This document shows, in pieces, positions 8,109 to 17,528 of a DNA stretch of 64,000 bases. The position numbers were made by a program, and so were the translations under genes. Source of the stretch: Roseobacter sp. MED193 (GTDB taxonomy: Bacteria > Pseudomonadota > Alphaproteobacteria > Rhodobacterales > Rhodobacteraceae); NCBI RefSeq assembly GCF_000152965.1, contig NZ_CH902583.1:1699072-1763071 (forward strand), in the 5' to 3' direction. Below the pieces are notes generated by a model that saw nothing but the letters and a program-made list of their open reading frames with translations, did no database searches and was not told the origin of the DNA. The stretch's first letter is position 1, and each line of letters starts with the position of its first letter.

Positions 8109-10040
8109 TCAATTTTGCCCATGGAAGAAATCATAGATCGTCTCGGCCAGGGCATTGGAAATGCCATCCACCGCTTTGAGATCCAGCAGATCGGCGCGGC
8201 TCACCGCCTTGGCGCTGCCGAAATGTTTCAGCAAGGCGCGTTTGCGCCCCGCACCAACGCCCGGCACCTCGTCCAACGGCGTGGCACCAACAGCCTTGGC
8301 CCGTTTGGCCCGATGAGTGCCAATGGCAAAGCGATGCGCCTCATCCCGCAGACGCTGGACAAAATACAGCACAGGATCATTGCGTTGCAGCGCAAAGGCA
8401 TTCTCGCCCTGGCGGTGGAACTCTTCCTTGCCATGGTCGCGGTCAACGCCCTTGGCCACACCGACCATAGGAATATCCTCAACGCCATGTTCCGCCATGA
8501 TTTCCGCCACCGCGCTCACCTGCCCGGCACCGCCATCGATCAACAGCAGATCCGGCCAAAGCCCCTTTTCGCGGACGGGATCTTCTTTCTTCAGCCGTGA
8601 AAAGCGCCGGTTCAGCACCTCTTTCATCATGCCAAAGTCATCGCCCGGCACCAGATCATCGCCCTTGATGTTGAACTTGCGATAGGCGTTTTTCACAAAA
8701 CCCTCGGGGCCGGCCACGATCATGCCGCCCACCGCATTCGTTCCTTGGATATGCGAGTTATCATAGACTTCGATCCGCTGTGGCGGAGCTTTGAGGCCAA
8801 AGGCCTCGGCCAGACCTTTTAGAAGCCTGGCCTGAGTGGCACTTTCGGCCATGCGCCGGGCCAGGCTTTCGCGGGCATTGCGCACCGCGCCCGCTACCAG
8901 CTCGGTCTTTTCTCCACGAAGCGGCACCAGAATTTCCACCTTGCGCTCGGCCTTGCCGCTTAGGGCCTCTTCCATCAGGTCGGTGTTTTCGATCGCATCT
9001 GACAGGATCAACTGCTTGGGCGGTTCCTTATTGTCATAGAACTGGCCCAGGAAGGCCTCCATCACCTCCGCAGCGCTCATATCCGCTTCCACACGGGGGT
9101 AGAAATCCTGATTACCCCAGTTCTGATTGGCGCGAATAAAGAAGACCTGCACACAGGCTTGGCCGCGCTCCATATGCAGCCCGATGATATCGGCCTCGGC
9201 CACACCGCGCGGGTTGATGCCCTGCACCGATTGCACCTGTGTCAGGGCCTTGATGCGATCACGCAGGGCCGCCGCGCGTTCAAACTCCATCGCTTCTGAG
9301 GCCTTCATCATCTCTGCCGCCAACTCTTCCTGGATCTTGGTGGAGCGCCCTGCCAGAAAGCGTTCAGCATCCCGCACCGAAAGACTGTACTCCTCTTCCG
9401 AGATCTCACCGGTACAAGGCGCCGAGCAGCGTTTGATCTGAAACTGCAGGCAGGGGCGGGTGCGGCTTTCAAACATGGCGTTGGAACAGTCCCGCAGCAA
9501 AAAGGCCTTTTGCAGCTGATTGAGCGTCCGGTTCACCGCGCCAGCCCCAGCGAAGGGACCAAAATAGCTCCCCTTTTGTTTGCGCGCGCCGCGATGTTTT
9601 TTGAGCTGGGCAAAGGCATGGTCCTTGGCCACCAGAATACTGGGGAAGCTTTTGTCGTCGCGCAGCAGCACGTTGTATTTGGGCTTCAGCTGCTTGATCA
9701 GGTTCTGCTCCAGCAGCAGCGCCTCTGTCTCGGTCCGCGTTGTCAGGAACATCATCCGGGTGGTCAGTGCAATCATCCGCTCGATCCGAGGGGAATTACC
9801 GGGGCGGGTGTAATTTGACACCCGTGCCCTGAGATTGCGCGCCTTACCAACGTAGAGAACCCGGCTTTCACTATCGAGCATCCGGTACACCCCAGGTGAG
9901 GCATCCAGAGTCTTAACATAGTCCTGAATCACGCCATAGCCTGCGCGTGGCTCCTCTCGGCTAGAGGGCGAGGCGTTGCCCTGGTCCAACGGGATCTCTG
10001 AGGACGCGGCTGAGGGCTGTTCTGGTGTCTGATCAGTCAT
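8109..10040 (-). CDS. uvrC: Excinuclease ABC subunit C
   Basis: Nuclease subunit of UvrABC nucleotide excision repair, incising on both sides of a lesion. Order of domains in 643 residues: GIY-YIG nuclease (SPGVYRML near 49-55, [10 protein letters not shown] near 61-70), Cys-rich segment ([16 protein letters not shown]), UVR motif binding UvrB ([13 protein letters not shown]), RNase H-like endonuclease ([27 protein letters not shown]) and paired helix-hairpin-helix ([27 protein letters not shown]) at the end. It begins a minus-strand run towards pgsA. The N-terminal 35 residues are a polar extension. Confidence 0.97.
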   Translation of the reverse strand: MTDQTPEQPSAASSEIPLDQGNASPSSREEPRAGYGVIQDYVKTLDASPGVYRMLDSESRVLYVGKARNLRARVSNYTRPGNSPRIERMIALTTRMMFLTTRTETEALLLEQNLIKQLKPKYNVLLRDDKSFPSILVAKDHAFAQLKKHRGARKQKGSYFGPFAGAGAVNRTLNQLQKAFLLRDCSNAMFESRTRPCLQFQIKRCSAPCTGEISEEEYSLSVRDAERFLAGRSTKIQEELAAEMMKASEAMEFERAAALRDRIKALTQVQSVQGINPRGVAEADIIGLHMERGQACVQVFFIRANQNWGNQDFYPRVEADMSAAEVMEAFLGQFYDNKEPPKQLILSDAIENTDLMEEALSGKAERKVEILVPLRGEKTELVAGAVRNARESLARRMAESATQARLLKGLAEAFGLKAPPQRIEVYDNSHIQGTNAVGGMIVAGPEGFVKNAYRKFNIKGDDLVPGDDFGMMKEVLNRRFSRLKKEDPVREKGLWPDLLLIDGGAGQVSAVAEIMAEHGVEDIPMVGVAKGVDRDHGKEEFHRQGENAFALQRNDPVLYFVQRLRDEAHRFAIGTHRAKRAKAVGATPLDEVPGVGAGRKRALLKHFGSAKAVSRADLLDLKAVDGISNALAETIYDFFHGQN

Positions 10041-10342
10041 GCTCTAGTGATATGATTCTCAGCACGTCGCTGCAATGACTCACCTTTGGATTCAAGCCCT
10101 GAACAAATCCACCACCCCTGTGGATAAGCCTGAAGATATCTTTGGGCTATCCCCGGTTTTCCCTTATTTCACCCAAGTTTTTCACTCTTGATTAATTTTT
10201 AGGCACATTTTTAAGGGATTGAAATTAAATGATATTTTTTCTCGACCCTGTCAAGTTTCTGAAAACAAAGACTCTTTTGTAACAGATCTGTGACCTCACC
10301 CTTAAAGGTGCACAACTTTCCCTAAAGTCACCTTTGAGAGAA
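10041..10342. other. AT-rich intergenic region upstream of uvrC
   Basis: 302 bases without a gene, clearly more AT-rich than the surroundings between 10180 and 10290. It probably holds the uvrC promoter and the end of the SDR transcript. An inverted repeat AAAGGTG (10304-10310) / CACCTTT (10329-10335) lies just past the SDR stop; it has no T-run, so it is at most a weak terminator. No LexA-type palindrome is evident. Confidence 0.5.
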
Positions 10343-11119
10343 CTAGTCTGGGCTCAAATTTTCCGTATCAACCCAGCCCAGATGTTCACCACTATCGACA
10401 CAGAGCAACTGTCCAGTCACGGCGGTTGCAGTCAAAAAATAGCCAAGTGCTGCGGTGATATCCGCGGGGTTCACACCACGCTGTAGAATCGTAGCAGCCC
10501 TCTGTTTGGCAAAATCCTCTGTGCTTTGCCTGGCGTTGGCCAGCGTCGGTCCCGGCCCGATCGCATTGACGCGAATTCCTGGTGCCAGAGCCTGGGCTCC
10601 GGTCTGCGTTAGCGTCCACAGTGCCGATTTGGCCAAAGTGTAGCTCATGTAGTCAGGTGTCAGGTTGCGCACCCGCTGATCAATCATATTGACCACCAAC
10701 CCCCAGGCCTGCGGCTCTCCCAGCGCGTCTGTTGGCAGCGCGAGTGATTGCGCCGCCATTGCCTGGGTCAACAGGAAAGGCGCCCGCAGATTACTGTCAA
10801 AAGCGCGATCCCAACTCTGTGTCGTCGCGGTGTTCAACTGATCTGGTTCAAAAATCGAGGCATTGTTTACCAGGCAGGTGATGGCGCCACCCAGTCCTGA
10901 AGCAGCGCGTGGCAGCAGATCGCGCGTGGCTTGATGCGAGAGCAGATCTGCCTGCAGGGTGATGGCCTGACGTCCCATTATGCGGATCTCGTCAGCAACT
11001 TGTTCTGCCGGGGCCGCGGACTGGTCATAATGCACAGCGACATCATAGCCTTCAGCCGCCAGTTTCAGTGCCATGGCACGGCCAAGCCGCCGCCCCGCTC
11101 CTGTTACCAATGCGCGCAT
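10343..11119 (-). CDS. Short-chain dehydrogenase/reductase
   Basis: Classical SDR of 258 residues. The dinucleotide-binding motif TGAGRRLGRAMA (about 6-17) with two Arg points to NADP use and recalls FolM/pteridine-reductase-like SDRs. NNAS is present near residue 90, and the catalytic YTLAK is near residue 162. The substrate cannot be read from sequence; a pterin or 3-oxoacyl substrate is possible. ATG at 11119 is used; a GTG one codon upstream is an alternative. It follows the antiporter gene by 52 bases on the same strand. Confidence 0.88.
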   Translation of the reverse strand: MRALVTGAGRRLGRAMALKLAAEGYDVAVHYDQSAAPAEQVADEIRIMGRQAITLQADLLSHQATRDLLPRAASGLGGAITCLVNNASIFEPDQLNTATTQSWDRAFDSNLRAPFLLTQAMAAQSLALPTDALGEPQAWGLVVNMIDQRVRNLTPDYMSYTLAKSALWTLTQTGAQALAPGIRVNAIGPGPTLANARQSTEDFAKQRAATILQRGVNPADITAALGYFLTATAVTGQLLCVDSGEHLGWVDTENLSPD

Positions 11120-11170
11120 CACACCCCCCCTCTCATTGCCCTGCTAACTGCCACAGAGCAGATGGTGCGA

Positions 11171-12127
11171 TCAAAAGAGCACCAGCAGATATGCGATGTA
11201 AAGCCCTGCTAGGCCAAAGCCCCAAGGCCGGGTGATATCCTTTTTTAGGAACACAAAGGGGAAGATCAGCAAAGAGGCCGCGAGCATCACCCAGAGGTCA
11301 AAGCGCAAGAACTCGGGATCAACCGAGATCGGTCCAATAAAGGTGGCGATACCGATAATGGCCAATAGGTTGAACATGTTGGAGCCAATGACATTGCCCA
11401 GGGCCACATCGGCCTGTTTGCGCAGGGTCGCCATCACTGTTGTGGCCAGTTCAGGCAGCGAAGTGCCGATGGCAACCAAGGTCAGACCAATGACTGGCTC
11501 GCTGACGTGGTACATACGGGCGATAATCGTCGCGTTGTCCACCAAAAGATCAGCGCCCAGCGGCAGGCCGATCAAGCCAAGCACGAGGTAGATGCCGATC
11601 TTCCACAGCGCCATGGTGGGATCCGCCTCTTCGAGGCCGTCCAGGACCTCGTCTTCTTGGTCTCCACAGCAATTCTTACGATGGGCACGCGCGTCACGGA
11701 ACGCATCCGCCAAAAACAGCGCCAGGGCTGTCAGCAACACCAAGCCAGACCAGATCGTGAGGGTACCACACATAGCCAGACCAATGAACAGCACCGAGGC
11801 CATCAGCATCAGGACATAGCTTTTGCGGCTGTCGCAGCCGCTGGTATGCAAAGTGGCGATGATCGCCGGAATGCCCAGCACCATCAGGATATTGGCCGTG
11901 TTAGAGCCCACCACATTGCCCAGCGCAATGCCGTCTGCATTGTCCGCAACCGCCTTAATCGCGATCAGCAGCTCAGGCGCAGAGGTGCCAAAGGCCACGA
12001 TTGTGAGACTAACGATAAGCGCCGGTACGCCCAATCGCAGGGAGAGGTTCACTGCACCACGCACCAGTGCATCGCCAGCCAAAAGCAGGATTACCAAACC
12101 CAAACCACAAAGCAGCCACGGCATCAT
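11171..12127 (-). CDS. Calcium/sodium antiporter
   Basis: CaCA-superfamily exchanger (YrbG type) of 318 residues with about ten helices in two inverted halves. The two alpha-repeats carry the ion-binding signatures: AFGTSAPELLIAI with GNVVGSNTANI in the first half and AIGTSLPELATTV with GNVIGSNMFNL in the second. A hydrophilic Cys- and acid-rich loop (KNCCGDQEDEVLDGLEE) joins the halves. The start overlaps the preceding stop as ATGA. Confidence 0.92.
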   Translation of the reverse strand: MMPWLLCGLGLVILLLAGDALVRGAVNLSLRLGVPALIVSLTIVAFGTSAPELLIAIKAVADNADGIALGNVVGSNTANILMVLGIPAIIATLHTSGCDSRKSYVLMLMASVLFIGLAMCGTLTIWSGLVLLTALALFLADAFRDARAHRKNCCGDQEDEVLDGLEEADPTMALWKIGIYLVLGLIGLPLGADLLVDNATIIARMYHVSEPVIGLTLVAIGTSLPELATTVMATLRKQADVALGNVIGSNMFNLLAIIGIATFIGPISVDPEFLRFDLWVMLAASLLIFPFVFLKKDITRPWGFGLAGLYIAYLLVLF

Positions 12128-12297
12128 TTGCGCGGTCCTTTTATCTTACAGCCACAGGGGCTTTTGCCGATCTTGAACCGCCCACACGAGGGACAGCGCG
12201 CAGATTGCAGGCGTTTTTGTCCTGGAAAGGTGAATTTCCCGAACATAGCCAGCACTGCTATGACCACCAAAAATATGGTAACGATCTTAAAAATCAC
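12124..12297 (-). CDS. 57-residue membrane protein with a zinc-ribbon tail
   Basis: Begins at a GTG (12297) one base after the sppA-like stop and ends overlapping the antiporter start (ATGA), so it fills the space between them exactly. It has one hydrophobic helix (about residues 2-20) and then a basic tail with CPSCGRFKIGKSPCGCK, four cysteines able to bind zinc. Coupling on both sides supports it as a real gene. The function is unknown. Confidence 0.72.
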   Translation of the reverse strand: MIFKIVTIFLVVIAVLAMFGKFTFPGQKRLQSARCPSCGRFKIGKSPCGCKIKGPRK

Positions 12298-12298
12298 T

Positions 12299-13096
12299 TC
12301 AGAGGCCAAAACGCGCAAACTCGGCGCGCTCCTCAATTCCTGCCAAGGCATCCTGGGCAAGGGCGACGCCAAACCGGCTGAGGAAGGGCTTCTTTATGCT
12401 GTAGCGCCGCAGCTTAACCTTGTCGCCGAAGCGGTCTATCAGCGTTGGTTTGATATGACCAATCCCGTCGATCAAACCCAGCTCAGTAGCGCGCTTGGCA
12501 AGCCAGATCTCGCCGGTGAACAGTTTCTCACTGCTGTCGAGCTTATCACCGCGCCGATCCGTGACGTGGGTGATGAAATTGTCGTGGATATCGCCCAGCA
12601 GCACCTTGAGCCGCGCAACATCCTCTGGGTTTTCTGCCTGAAAAGGGTCAAGCATGGATTTGCTTTCCCCGGCGGTATAGACCCGACGTTCGACACCATG
12701 CCGATTGAGCAGTTCCTGCGCGCCAAATCCGGCAGAAATCACACCAATTGAGCCAACGATCGAGCTGGCGTCCGCCCAGATCTCATCCGCTGCAGCCGCT
12801 AACCAATATCCTCCCGAAGCCGCGACATCCTCAACAAAGGCCAGAACGGGTAGGTCTTTTTCTTTTGCCAGCCGCCGGATCCGCGCGCCAATGAGCGAGC
12901 TTTGCACTGGCGAGCCGCCCGGTGAGTTGATTTCCAGCGCAACGGCGTCAGGTTTGCCCTTGCTAAAAGCCGCCTCCAACACCGGAGCAAGCGTGGCATC
13001 ATTCAGCGATCCACGGCTAGACATGCCGATTGCCCCCGAAAGACGTACAACGGAGACGAGTGGTGATTTTTTGACAAAGGGTAAGCGCAGCATCAT
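12299..13096 (-). CDS. S49-family peptidase (SppA-like)
   Basis: Predicted membrane-associated serine protease that degrades signal peptides or membrane protein fragments. About 265 residues from MMLRLPF at 13096; an in-frame start 25 codons upstream gives an unlikely extension. The Ser/Lys dyad can be placed: Ser in VAASGGYW (Ser94) and Lys in AGESKSM (Lys146). NSPGG at about 57-61 and GSIGVISA at 115-122 are family landmarks. It is a short single-domain type. It heads the run with the small zinc-ribbon gene and the antiporter. Confidence 0.9.
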   Translation of the reverse strand: MMLRLPFVKKSPLVSVVRLSGAIGMSSRGSLNDATLAPVLEAAFSKGKPDAVALEINSPGGSPVQSSLIGARIRRLAKEKDLPVLAFVEDVAASGGYWLAAAADEIWADASSIVGSIGVISAGFGAQELLNRHGVERRVYTAGESKSMLDPFQAENPEDVARLKVLLGDIHDNFITHVTDRRGDKLDSSEKLFTGEIWLAKRATELGLIDGIGHIKPTLIDRFGDKVKLRRYSIKKPFLSRFGVALAQDALAGIEERAEFARFGL

Positions 13097-13287
13097 TGCG
13101 CCGATGTAGATGGCCGGGGGGGGTGAAACAAGGGAAGGGCCGATACAAAATCCGTTGAAGGCAAAAACCAAAGGTCAACGTGTATATTTGCAACGCTCTA
13201 GCCTCTGTTGGTAATCTCCGCTTAACTCCCCGCCATAACAGCCACACAACCCTACGCCGAAACACGCGTCCAAGCTACACGCATCGA

Positions 13288-14049
13288 TCAAGACCGGATG
13301 CGCCAACCGGTTTTAAAGATCCACCAAATCACCCCAAGACAAAGCGCCGTAAAGACACCAATCGCCAGGAGGCTGGTCCCCACAGGCACATCCGAGGCGC
13401 CAAAAAAGGACCAGCGAAAGCCCGAAATCAGATAGACGACAGGGTTGAACAGAGTGATCTTCTGCCAGATCGGCGGCAGCATCGAAATTGAGTAGAACGA
13501 ACCGCCTAAGAACACCAATGGCGTCACGATCAGCAGCGGGACAAGTTGCAACTGCTCAAAATTCTTGGCCCAGATGCCAATGATGAACCCCAACAGCGCA
13601 AAGCTGAGGCAGGTCAGTACCAGGAACAATACCATGGCCAGCGGGTGGGCGATGGTAATATCCACAAACAGGGTAGAAGTGGCCAAAATGACAGTGCCGA
13701 TAAACAGCGCCTTGGTCGCCGCCGCCCCGACATAGCCCAGTACGATTTCCAAAAAATTCACTGGCGCCGAGAGCAGCTCATAGATGGTGCCGATGAATTT
13801 GGGGAAATAGATCCCAAAGGAAGCATTGGAGATGCTCTGGGTCATAACGCTGAGCATGATCAGACCCGGAACAATAAATGCGCCATAGGCAATGCCGTCC
13901 ACCTGATCAATGCGGCTGCCGATGGCGGCGCCAAAGACCACAAAATACAGAGAGGTCGACAATACCGGCGACAGGAAGCTTTGAAACAGCGTGCGAAAGA
14001 ACCGCGCCATTTCAAAGCGGTAGATTGACCAGATAGCCGTCCAGTTCAT
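13288..14049 (-). CDS. ABC-2 type transporter permease
   Basis: Membrane subunit of an ABC exporter, 253 residues with about six helices; the cytoplasmic N-terminus ([19 protein letters not shown]) precedes the first. It resembles YadH-type permeases. The start overlaps the stop of the ATPase gene (ATGA), so both are made together. The substrate is not evident. Confidence 0.9.
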   Translation of the reverse strand: MNWTAIWSIYRFEMARFFRTLFQSFLSPVLSTSLYFVVFGAAIGSRIDQVDGIAYGAFIVPGLIMLSVMTQSISNASFGIYFPKFIGTIYELLSAPVNFLEIVLGYVGAAATKALFIGTVILATSTLFVDITIAHPLAMVLFLVLTCLSFALLGFIIGIWAKNFEQLQLVPLLIVTPLVFLGGSFYSISMLPPIWQKITLFNPVVYLISGFRWSFFGASDVPVGTSLLAIGVFTALCLGVIWWIFKTGWRIRS

Positions 14050-14975
14050 GACTTCTCTCCTGAAACAAGACCAACAAAGATATCTTCAAGGCTGGATTGC
14101 CGGGTGGACACATCCGCCAGCACCAGCCCCGCTGCAGCCACATCATTCAACAATGCGGTGATCCCCGTGCGCTCGGCCTTGGTGTCATAGGAATAAATCA
14201 AGGCATCGCCCTCTTGGTTTAGTTCCAAGTCATGCGTCGCCAGACTGCTGGGCACCTCTTTGATGGGCGCTGAAAGATGCACACAGAGCTGTTTTTGCCC
14301 CAGCTGCGCCATCAGATCGTCCTTGTCCTTGACCAACAAGATCTGGCCATCGGCGATCACGCCAACCCGGTCAGCAATAGCTTCGGCTTCTTCGATGTAG
14401 TGGGTGGTCAAGATGATGGTGACGCCACCGTCTTTCAGCTCCTGCACCACCTCCCACATGTCTTTGCGCAGCTCCACATCAACGCCAGCGGTGGGTTCAT
14501 CCAGGAACAGCACCCGCGGTTCATGGGCCAGCGCCTTGGCGATCAACACCCGGCGTTTCATCCCGCCAGACAGCTCTTTGACCTGGGCGTTACGTTTGTC
14601 CCAAAGCGACAGCTTCTTCAGGATGTCTTCGATCAAGGGCTCATTCTTGGGCTTGCCAAACAGTCCCCGCGAAAACCGAACAGAATTGATTACCTTTTCA
14701 AAGGGTTCAAGGTTGATTTCCTGCGGCACCAATCCGACCAGCGCGCGGGCAGCGCGAAAATCCTCGATGATACAGTGGCCGCCCACCCTCACCGAGCCCG
14801 AGGTCGGTGTGATAATGCCGCAAACAGTCGAGATCAGCGTGGTCTTGCCAGCGCCGTTTGGCCCCAAGAGCGCGAGGATCTCCCCCTCGTCGATATCCAG
14901 CGACACCCCCTTTAGCGCCTCAAAGCCGCCCTCGTAGGATTTGCGCAGATCGGAAATGGACAGGATCGCCGCCAT
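14046..14975 (-). CDS. ABC-2 type transporter ATP-binding protein
   Basis: Nucleotide-binding subunit of the exporter, 309 residues. Walker [11 protein letters not shown] (about 37-46), Q-loop GLVPQE, signature LSGGMKRR, Walker [13 protein letters not shown] and H-loop TTHYIEEAE are all intact. The C-terminal 80 residues after the H-loop match the extension of multidrug- and YadG-type ATPases. A strong GGGAGG lies in front of the ATG. Confidence 0.95.
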   Translation of the reverse strand: MAAILSISDLRKSYEGGFEALKGVSLDIDEGEILALLGPNGAGKTTLISTVCGIITPTSGSVRVGGHCIIEDFRAARALVGLVPQEINLEPFEKVINSVRFSRGLFGKPKNEPLIEDILKKLSLWDKRNAQVKELSGGMKRRVLIAKALAHEPRVLFLDEPTAGVDVELRKDMWEVVQELKDGGVTIILTTHYIEEAEAIADRVGVIADGQILLVKDKDDLMAQLGQKQLCVHLSAPIKEVPSSLATHDLELNQEGDALIYSYDTKAERTGITALLNDVAAAGLVLADVSTRQSSLEDIFVGLVSGEKS

Positions 14976-15152
14976 GGGACCTCCCTAGAACAAAAGACTT
15001 CAGTCTGCGCACCCTAACGAGAGAGTTGACCCGCCACCAGTCAGTGCACCCCCAAAGCCATGCGCAGACACCTGTGCACCTGCGCAGAGATATTATTGAG
15101 CCTGCCCCATCGGCGCGCTTGGGTTTAGGCCAGAGCTACGCCTGGCCACGGT

Positions 15153-15665
15153 TCAGCTGCCGGTGATCTTTTTGAACCAGCCCTTTTTCTCGCCCGCGTC
15201 AGTTTCGCCGTCGGCATCCGCCTCTTCGGGGGCGAGATGGGTCTGAAGATTGACAAAGAACTGATCCGCCATCTTCTTTGCAAAACCATCAATGATCCGG
15301 CTGCCCAGCTGCGCCAGCTTGCCGCCGACCTTGGCTTCGACCTCGTAAGACAGCAGGGTCCCGGTTTCTGACTCCGCCAGGCTGACCACCGCACCGCCCT
15401 TGGCAAACCCTGCTGCACCGCCCTTGCCTTCGCCGCTGATGGTGAGCTTTTCATTCTCGACCAGGTCCGACAGGGTAACCTGGCCCTTAAAAGTGGCTTT
15501 TACAGGGCCAACCTTCTGGGTGACCGAGGCTTCAAACCCCTCCTCGACGCTGCCATTCACCTCTTGCGCGCCCGGCACACAGGCCTTCAGAACTTCAGGA
15601 TTCAGCAGGGCCGCGTAGACCTCGGCTGGGGGGGCGGCAATCTCTTTGCTGTCACTCATCTGCAT
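15153..15665 (-). CDS. CoxG-like SRPBCC-family protein
   Basis: 170 residues. The SRPBCC/CoxG fold is recognisable from PPAEVYAALLNPEVLKACVPG near the N-terminus, the glycine-rich middle and the C-terminal helix GSRIIDGFAKKMADQFF, followed by an acidic, then basic tail. CoxG proteins help anchor or mature Mo-containing CO dehydrogenase-type enzymes; no coxSML genes are in the window. ATG at 15665 is chosen because AAGGAGG sits six bases upstream; the ATG at 15659 is the alternative. Confidence 0.82.
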   Translation of the reverse strand: MQMSDSKEIAAPPAEVYAALLNPEVLKACVPGAQEVNGSVEEGFEASVTQKVGPVKATFKGQVTLSDLVENEKLTISGEGKGGAAGFAKGGAVVSLAESETGTLLSYEVEAKVGGKLAQLGSRIIDGFAKKMADQFFVNLQTHLAPEEADADGETDAGEKKGWFKKITGS

Positions 15666-15817
15666 GGGGGGCCTCCTTGGGGCTGGCACGCGGGACGGAT
15701 CTATTTGCACCCGCGCCCATATTAAATCACAGGGATCTCTTCCCCCCTAGACCTAGCCGGCCCAGGCCCCCTCTGCCAAGATGCAAGGCCGCACAGAGGC
15801 GGCCGCCCCGCCACCTG

Positions 15818-16748
15818 TTAACGCTGCGTCGGATCGCCCATATGCGCGACCACCCGGTCAATACTGGCCGCATCGCGCAACAGTCTGTTATGCCCCAAGC
15901 CAGTTGAGATCTGCAGATCGGCGGTAGGCCAGTTGCGGGCCAATTCCTCGACCTCAGCCAAAGGAACCGTGCGATCCTTGCTGTCCTGTAGGATCAACAC
16001 GGGTTGCGACAATGATCCTGTCAGATTCTGGGCTTTCAGGGCGGAAAAGGGCACCCCGTAGCGCGCCTCTACACGCTTTTGTGCCCGTTTTGCCACCTTG
16101 GCGCTGAACCCCAGCGTAGCCGCCAAACGCAGAATGAAACTCTCCAGATCCGGCATAGGCGCCAAGAGCGCCACCCTGTCGGCCTGCATCCCACCGGCAA
16201 GCGCGGCAATCACCGCTGCCGCGCCGTTAGAATGGGCCACCACCCCAGCCAACGGGCCAAGCCGGGCAGCAATGTCCTGGGTGACCTCCAACATCTCGGG
16301 CAAAGAACTACGGCGACCTGCCGCGGCACCATGCGCGGGGGCGTCAAAGGCCACCACCCGATAGCCCGCAGCGACCAAGGGGGGCGGCAAAACTGCCCAG
16401 CTGCCCAGCACGACTGCCGAATCCATGCACCAGCAGAACCGTCGGTAGGGGGGCTTCGTCGCGCACACCGAACGGTGCCGGGCTGCCCCGCCACTGATAG
16501 AGCGGCACCACTTCTCCGCTGGCCAGTTTTACCGGAGTGGCCGTCGCCTGCAGCAACCAGGCGCGCTCATGTTTTGGTAGTTTGTGACGGGGCGGGCGGG
16601 TGAAGAGAAAGGCAAACAGGCGCGCCGCCACGCCTGGGACAAGGCTACTGAGCCCCCCAGTGATGAGATGAAACCATTTTGGGATTTGCCCACCCCGCCT
16701 CCGAGGTTTTGGGCCCTGTTGCGGCTGCGCTGTAGAGGTCGTCACCAT
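15818..16748 (-). pseudogene. Alpha/beta hydrolase split by a one-base frameshift
   Basis: Two overlapping frames make one hydrolase. The first, from ATG 16748 with GGAG eight bases upstream, reads VLLVHGFGSRAGQLGSFAAPL and then drifts into a wrong frame. The second continues VAAGYRVVAFDAPAHGAAAG to the stop at 15818. They join at a run of six C on the coding strand (minus, near 16379-16384); five C would restore one frame of about 309 residues. The nucleophile elbow reads AHSNG in place of GxSxG, and the catalytic His is in GLGHNRLL. It could be a pseudogene, a phase-variable tract or a sequencing error. Divergent from the HxlR regulator. Confidence 0.72.
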
Positions 16749-16840
16749 CTGGTGGTCTCCTGTGTCTGGATTTGCGTCTCCACCAGCCTACCCCTTGGGA
16801 TCTGAGCCAGATTTAAACTTGGGCACACGAATCAAAATTA

Positions 16841-16881
16841 AGTTCTATTTTGGAACTCATTATCAGTTCCATTTGAGAACT
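16841..16881. promoter_or_regulatory. Two palindromic operators in the hydrolase/HxlR intergenic region
   Basis: AGTTC-N7-GAACT occurs twice: 16841-16857 and 16865-16881, with 24 bp from start to start. Both arms are perfect in each copy. Only 27 bases separate the second from the HxlR start and 92 the first from the hydrolase start, fitting autoregulation and control of the divergent gene by an HxlR dimer at two sites. Confidence 0.75.
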
Positions 16882-16908
16882 CTGTCAATCCATGTTAGGA
16901 ATCATCCT

Positions 16909-17445
16909 ATGAAATGGCATGATCTCAATAACGACACCTGCCCTCTTGCGCGGGCAATGGGGGCGATTGGCGACCGCTGGACATTGCTCATCCTGCGGGA
17001 GTGTTTTCTTGGCGTGCGCCGGTTTGATGGGTTCCAGAAACGGCTCGGCGTGACCCGGCATTTGCTGGCAGAACGGTTAAAGCGGCTGGAGACAATGAGG
17101 ATGCTTGAGCGTCGCCCCTACCAGGAACGCCCGCTTCGCCATGAATATCGGCTCACCGCCTCGGGCAAGAGCTTTGCCCCAGTCCTGCTGGCGATGCAGG
17201 ACTGGGCACAGCAATGCCTGCCCAGCGACGACCCTGCCCCCTTTACCTTTATCACCCGCGACAGTGGTGCCGAGGTCTGCCCGGTTGTCACCGACAGGCA
17301 CACAGGGCAGGAGCTGAACCACCGGACGGTTCTCATGGTCCCCGCAACGGCTGCTGCCGCCAAGGTGATTGAGGCACACCGTTCGGCCCCTACCCCAGCC
17401 CTCCAAGCAGACAGCAGTGCCGACACAACAACGGGCACCGGCTGA
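16909..17445 (+). CDS. HxlR-family transcriptional regulator
   Basis: Winged-helix regulator of 178 residues. The HxlR domain covers residues 5-95: an N-terminal Cys in DTCPLARAMGAIGDRWTLL, the helix-turn-helix around FDGFQKRLGVTRHLLAERLK and the wing GMLE-like segment RMLERRPYQERPLRHEYRLT. The C-terminal 60 residues are Ala/Thr-rich, with no recognised domain. ATG at 16909 has AGGA upstream; an earlier start would run through the operators. The conserved Cys near the N-terminus may sense electrophiles, as in some relatives. Confidence 0.9.
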   Translation: MKWHDLNNDTCPLARAMGAIGDRWTLLILRECFLGVRRFDGFQKRLGVTRHLLAERLKRLETMRMLERRPYQERPLRHEYRLTASGKSFAPVLLAMQDWAQQCLPSDDPAPFTFITRDSGAEVCPVVTDRHTGQELNHRTVLMVPATAAAAKVIEAHRSAPTPALQADSSADTTTGTG

Positions 17446-17476
17446 TCTGCCCAAGCAAAGGGCTCAGATCACAGAA

Positions 17477-17498
17477 AGGGGCGCATATCGACGCCCCT
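17477..17498. terminator. Possible bidirectional terminator between convergent genes
   Basis: AGGGGCG (17477-17483) and CGCCCCT (17492-17498) form a 7 bp stem with an eight-base loop, midway between the HxlR stop and the crotonase stop. There is no long T-run on either side, so it is moderate support only. Confidence 0.45.
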
Positions 17499-17528
17499 AG
17501 CTTAACCTGTAACTGGAGGGTGCGAGGC

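Noticed and set aside
11507-12751. Long plus-strand open frame of about 414 codons
   Set aside because: It lies antisense to the antiporter, the small gene and sppA, which have clear motifs; composition is Arg/Gln/His-rich as expected of an antisense frame in GC-rich DNA.
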